Part shown: one piece after another, positions 61,611-64,000 of the stretch
Numbering within the stretch: the stretch's first letter is position 1
How the letters are laid out: the number at the start of each line of letters is the position of its first letter
Assembly (NCBI RefSeq): GCF_008370685.1
Contig: NZ_VTZU01000035.1
Coordinates: 1 to 64,000 of the forward strand
Direction of reading: 5' to 3'
DNA from: Aquimarina sp. RZ0
GTDB taxonomy: Bacteria; Bacteroidota; Bacteroidia; Flavobacteriales; Flavobacteriaceae
Length of the DNA stretch: 64,000 nt
The notes under the pieces: generated by a model
What the model saw: only the letters and a program-made list of their open reading frames with translations
The model's database searches: none
What the model was told of the DNA's origin: nothing
Translations under genes and position numbers: made by a program

Positions 61611-62282
61611 ATGCAAAGTACAGATAAAACAGCAAAAGAAATTTATGATGAAGTCAAGGCAAATCCAGTAAGAAAGCGTTTTGGATTTGGAGAAAAAGCT
61701 GCTTTGGTCAATATAGATCTCCAGAAGGCATATACAAGAACAGATCTATTTAAAACGGCATACGAAAATGATCCAAATCAGTTAAAATATATCAATCAAC
61801 TAGCTGTAAAATTTAGAGCAATGGGATGGCCGGTTATCTGGACCAATGTTGCTTATATGGAATCCGCAGAGGATGCAGGAGTCTGGGGTACGCGTACAAA
61901 CACTCCCGACAGCCTCCAAAATATCAAATTTGGATCAGAGAGATCAGAACTAGATGATCGTCTGGAAACGGATCAGAACAAAGATGTCTTTTATAGAAAA
62001 CGAATGCCGTCACCTTTTTTTGAAACCCCACTTCAATCTTTATTAATTTGGCATAAAGTAGATACAGTAGTCTTAACTGGAGGTTCAACATCAGGCTGTA
62101 TTCGTGCGGCAGGAGTCGATTCACTTTCCAGAGGCTACCGAACTATAATACCAGAAGAATGTGTCGCCGACAAGCACGAGAGTTACCATTACGCCAACCT
62201 TACCGACCTCTCTTTAAAATATTGTGATGTACTTGAAGTTTTTGAAGTTTTTGAATGGATGAATAGCCTAAAAAAAAGATGA
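61611..62282 (+). CDS. Isochorismatase-fold amidohydrolase (N-carbamoylsarcosine amidase-like)
   Basis: This 223-residue protein has the catalytic triad Asp36 (VNIDLQKAY), Lys130 (FYRKRMPSPFFET) and Cys163 (TGGSTSGCIRAAGVDSL). The STSGCIRA loop is that of N-carbamoylsarcosine and maleamate amidases rather than isochorismatase. It should release ammonia from a half-amide or carbamoyl compound. Its stop overlaps the following deacetylase-fold gene (ATGA), which may open a cyclic imide to give exactly such a half-amide. Confidence 0.87.
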   Translation: MQSTDKTAKEIYDEVKANPVRKRFGFGEKAALVNIDLQKAYTRTDLFKTAYENDPNQLKYINQLAVKFRAMGWPVIWTNVAYMESAEDAGVWGTRTNTPDSLQNIKFGSERSELDDRLETDQNKDVFYRKRMPSPFFETPLQSLLIWHKVDTVVLTGGSTSGCIRAAGVDSLSRGYRTIIPEECVADKHESYHYANLTDLSLKYCDVLEVFEVFEWMNSLKKR

Positions 62283-63220
62283 AAGAAGACCCTGGATATT
62301 ATGACTACTGGCCTTATGAAAATCGACCAAAAATAGCATGGCCTAATGGTGCTAGAGTTGCATTTTGGGTAGCACCCAATATTGAGTTTTACGAATTGAA
62401 TCCTCCTGATAATCCTTTTAGAAAACCATGGCCACAACCAAGTCCTGCTTTACCAGGGTATACAAGTAGAGATTGGGGAAATCGTGTAGGTCATACAAGA
62501 CAAATGGAGCTTTTAGACAAGTATAGTATCAAAGGTTCTATTTCATTATCGACTGCATTATGTAAACACCATCCGGAAATTATTGAATTATGTAAAGAAC
62601 GTGATTGGGAATTTTTTAGCCATGGCATCTATAATACTAGGTATACTTATGGTATGACAGAAGAACAAGAACGTGATATGATCAAAGACTCCATGGAGAC
62701 GATCTATAAACACACAGGACAAAAATGTGCTGGTTATCTGGCACCTGCTCTTTCGCATTCTGAAAACACATTAGATCTTTTTGCCGAAGTTGGGACAGCG
62801 CTTTTTGGTCAGGATGGCGGATTTTACTCTTGTGATCTCTTTCACGATGATCAACCTACTCCAATTAATTTAAGAAGCGGAAAACGTTTTGTATCCATTC
62901 CTTATTCTCTGGAAATGAATGATACAATAGCATATTTGGTTCAGAAGATGACACCTAGAGGCTACGGACAGGAACTTAAAGAAAATTTTGACCGTCTATA
63001 TATAGAAGGACAGGAAAGTGGTACAGTTATGTGTATTCCAACACATAATTATCAGGTTAGTAATGCACATCGCATTAAAGCATATGAAGAAGCTTTGGAA
63101 TATATCACAGGACACACGGATGTTTGGGTTACTACAGGAAAAGAGATTGCATCGTATTTTCTTGAAAACTACTATGATAATACTTTAGTTGATGTAGCAG
63201 CAAAAAAGAATACATTATGA
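62279..63220 (+). CDS. Polysaccharide-deacetylase-fold hydrolase (PuuE/imidase-like)
   Basis: This 313-residue NodB-fold protein starts ENRPKIAWPNGARVAFWVAP, then SRDWGNRVGHTRQMELLDKY, and EFFSHGIYNTRYTYGMTEEQ, where the usual metal-site SHxxxH becomes SHGIYNTRY. GYLAPALSHSENTLDLFAEV follows. The family branch includes Ni-independent allantoinase (PuuE) and bacterial cyclic imidases rather than sugar deacetylases. There is no signal peptide, so it acts in the cytoplasm. It is coupled to the amidase upstream and to a second member downstream. Confidence 0.82.
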   Translation: MKEDPGYYDYWPYENRPKIAWPNGARVAFWVAPNIEFYELNPPDNPFRKPWPQPSPALPGYTSRDWGNRVGHTRQMELLDKYSIKGSISLSTALCKHHPEIIELCKERDWEFFSHGIYNTRYTYGMTEEQERDMIKDSMETIYKHTGQKCAGYLAPALSHSENTLDLFAEVGTALFGQDGGFYSCDLFHDDQPTPINLRSGKRFVSIPYSLEMNDTIAYLVQKMTPRGYGQELKENFDRLYIEGQESGTVMCIPTHNYQVSNAHRIKAYEEALEYITGHTDVWVTTGKEIASYFLENYYDNTLVDVAAKKNTL

Positions 63221-64000
63221 CGACATTAGATAAAGACTATCTATCCTATCCGCAACGCTCATATGGTATGGATCACGACCGTTATGAATGGTCTATGCTC
63301 ACGGATAGAAAAAAAATCAGTTGGCCTAATGGTAAGAAGATTGCATTATGGGTTAATGTAAACCTCCAATTTTTTCCATTAAATCAGAAAGGAATACCAT
63401 TCAAAGCTCCTGGTGGTATGACCAAACCATATCCGGATCTGAGACATTTTAGTCTACGGGATTATGGAAATCGTGTAGGAATCTATCGCTTTTTTAAAGC
63501 TTTTGATACATATAACATTCGTCCTACTTTTGCTGTGAATACTCGGCTGGCGGAGCGTATTCCATATTTGACGAGTGTATTAAAGGAACGCGGTGATGAG
63601 ATTATCTGTCATGGGTATCATATGGATGCACTTCACTATGGCGGGCTAGATATCAAAAAAGAAAATGAACAGGTAAAACGTTCGTTAGATAGATTGAGAA
63701 AATTAACTGAACAAGAAATTAAAGGTTGGGTTAGTCCAGCAAAAAGCGAATCAGAGAATACTCCTGATCTACTGGCAGCACATGGTATTACCTATTTCTG
63801 TGACTGGGTCAATGATGAGATGCCTTATGATTTTAATGTTAAAAATGGGAAACTCACGGCTATGCCACTTTCTACAGAATTAGAAGATTTCTTTATAATA
63901 CTTAACAACTTACATACTGCAGGAGATTGGGCAGATCAAGTTGAAGATGCATTTCATTTTCTTTTAGAGGAAACCAAAACCCAAGGTGGACGTATATTAA
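63217..64000 (+). CDS. Polysaccharide-deacetylase-fold hydrolase, second copy (partial, runs off the right edge)
   Basis: The ATG at 63217 overlaps the preceding stop. 261 residues are visible: HDRYEWSMLTDRKKISWPNG, KKIALWVNVNLQFFPLNQKG, SLRDYGNRVGIYRFFKAFDT, EIICHGYHMDALHYGGLDIK, KGWVSPAKSESENTPDLLAA. CHGYHMD retains a possible His metal pair, unlike the first copy. The two neighbours differ enough to be an old duplication and may form a heteromer or act in sequence. The frame is open to the window end. Confidence 0.82.
   Translation, partial: MTTLDKDYLSYPQRSYGMDHDRYEWSMLTDRKKISWPNGKKIALWVNVNLQFFPLNQKGIPFKAPGGMTKPYPDLRHFSLRDYGNRVGIYRFFKAFDTYNIRPTFAVNTRLAERIPYLTSVLKERGDEIICHGYHMDALHYGGLDIKKENEQVKRSLDRLRKLTEQEIKGWVSPAKSESENTPDLLAAHGITYFCDWVNDEMPYDFNVKNGKLTAMPLSTELEDFFIILNNLHTAGDWADQVEDAFHFLLEETKTQGGRIL

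Noticed and set aside
1..64000. Possible CRISPR array
   Set aside because: The only regular short repeats are the IS21 terminal units (uneven spacing, near-unit spacers) and the 63-bp coding LRR repeats; no cas-like gene is present.
62279..64000. Secreted chitin or peptidoglycan deacetylases
   Set aside because: No signal peptides, and sequence style and context fit the PuuE/cyclic-imidase branch.

Overview
The window looks like chromosome from a marine Bacteroidota, most likely a Flavobacteriaceae member. It is AT-rich, promoter-like TAnnTTTG boxes are present, two secreted proteins end in a type IX secretion (T9SS) sorting domain, and there is a TonB-dependent receptor with a carboxypeptidase-regulatory-like N-terminus. 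The genus cannot be fixed from the sequence; Aquimarina-like is a guess.

Positions 1-3.7 kb are an insertion-sequence graveyard around a tRNA(CAU). An IS630-like element sits inside an IS91-like transposase. The IS91 module (with its tyrosine recombinase) is fused to a broken IS21 istA. The five-copy terminal repeats of that IS21 abut the surviving 3' end of a histidine kinase gene. A 157-bp MITE-like element, a decayed gene and a three-hairpin dispersed repeat follow.

Positions 3.8-16.5 kb are accessory: a 7TM-AraC regulator, two secreted leucine-rich-repeat (LRR) T9SS proteins that differ by about ten 63-bp repeat units, and a second graveyard (lipoprotein, thioredoxin-like and integrase remnants). 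Next come three consecutive genes for ClyA/HBL-fold alpha-helical pore-forming toxin-like proteins, then a methyltransferase.

Positions 16.7-64 kb appear to be a catabolic island that continues past the right edge. It holds a class V PLP enzyme, an SnoaL-like protein, a methyltransferase, an ATP-dependent hydantoinase/oxoprolinase pair, two LeuC/LeuD-type hydratase pairs, an HpcH/HpaI aldolase, an HMG-CoA-lyase-like enzyme and a CaiB CoA-transferase. It also holds an isochorismatase-fold amidase, two PuuE/imidase-like polysaccharide-deacetylase-fold proteins, five VOC proteins, two MDR reductases, an aldehyde dehydrogenase, three MFS transporters, a TonB receptor, two DUF1838 proteins and a dedicated AceE/AceF pyruvate dehydrogenase. 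A 33-bp AT-rich palindrome recurs in front of most of its transcription units, and no regulator gene lies inside, so the island probably forms one regulon controlled in trans.

The enzyme mix (lactam and imide ring opening, half-amide hydrolysis, hydration of substituted maleates, aldol or Claisen-type cleavage, pyruvate oxidation), together with a REDY/HapK-like protein and two possible bilin-lyase-fold proteins, suggests catabolism of pyrrole-derived lactams or maleimides such as bilin or chlorophyll fragments. The substrate is inference and no single gene proves it.
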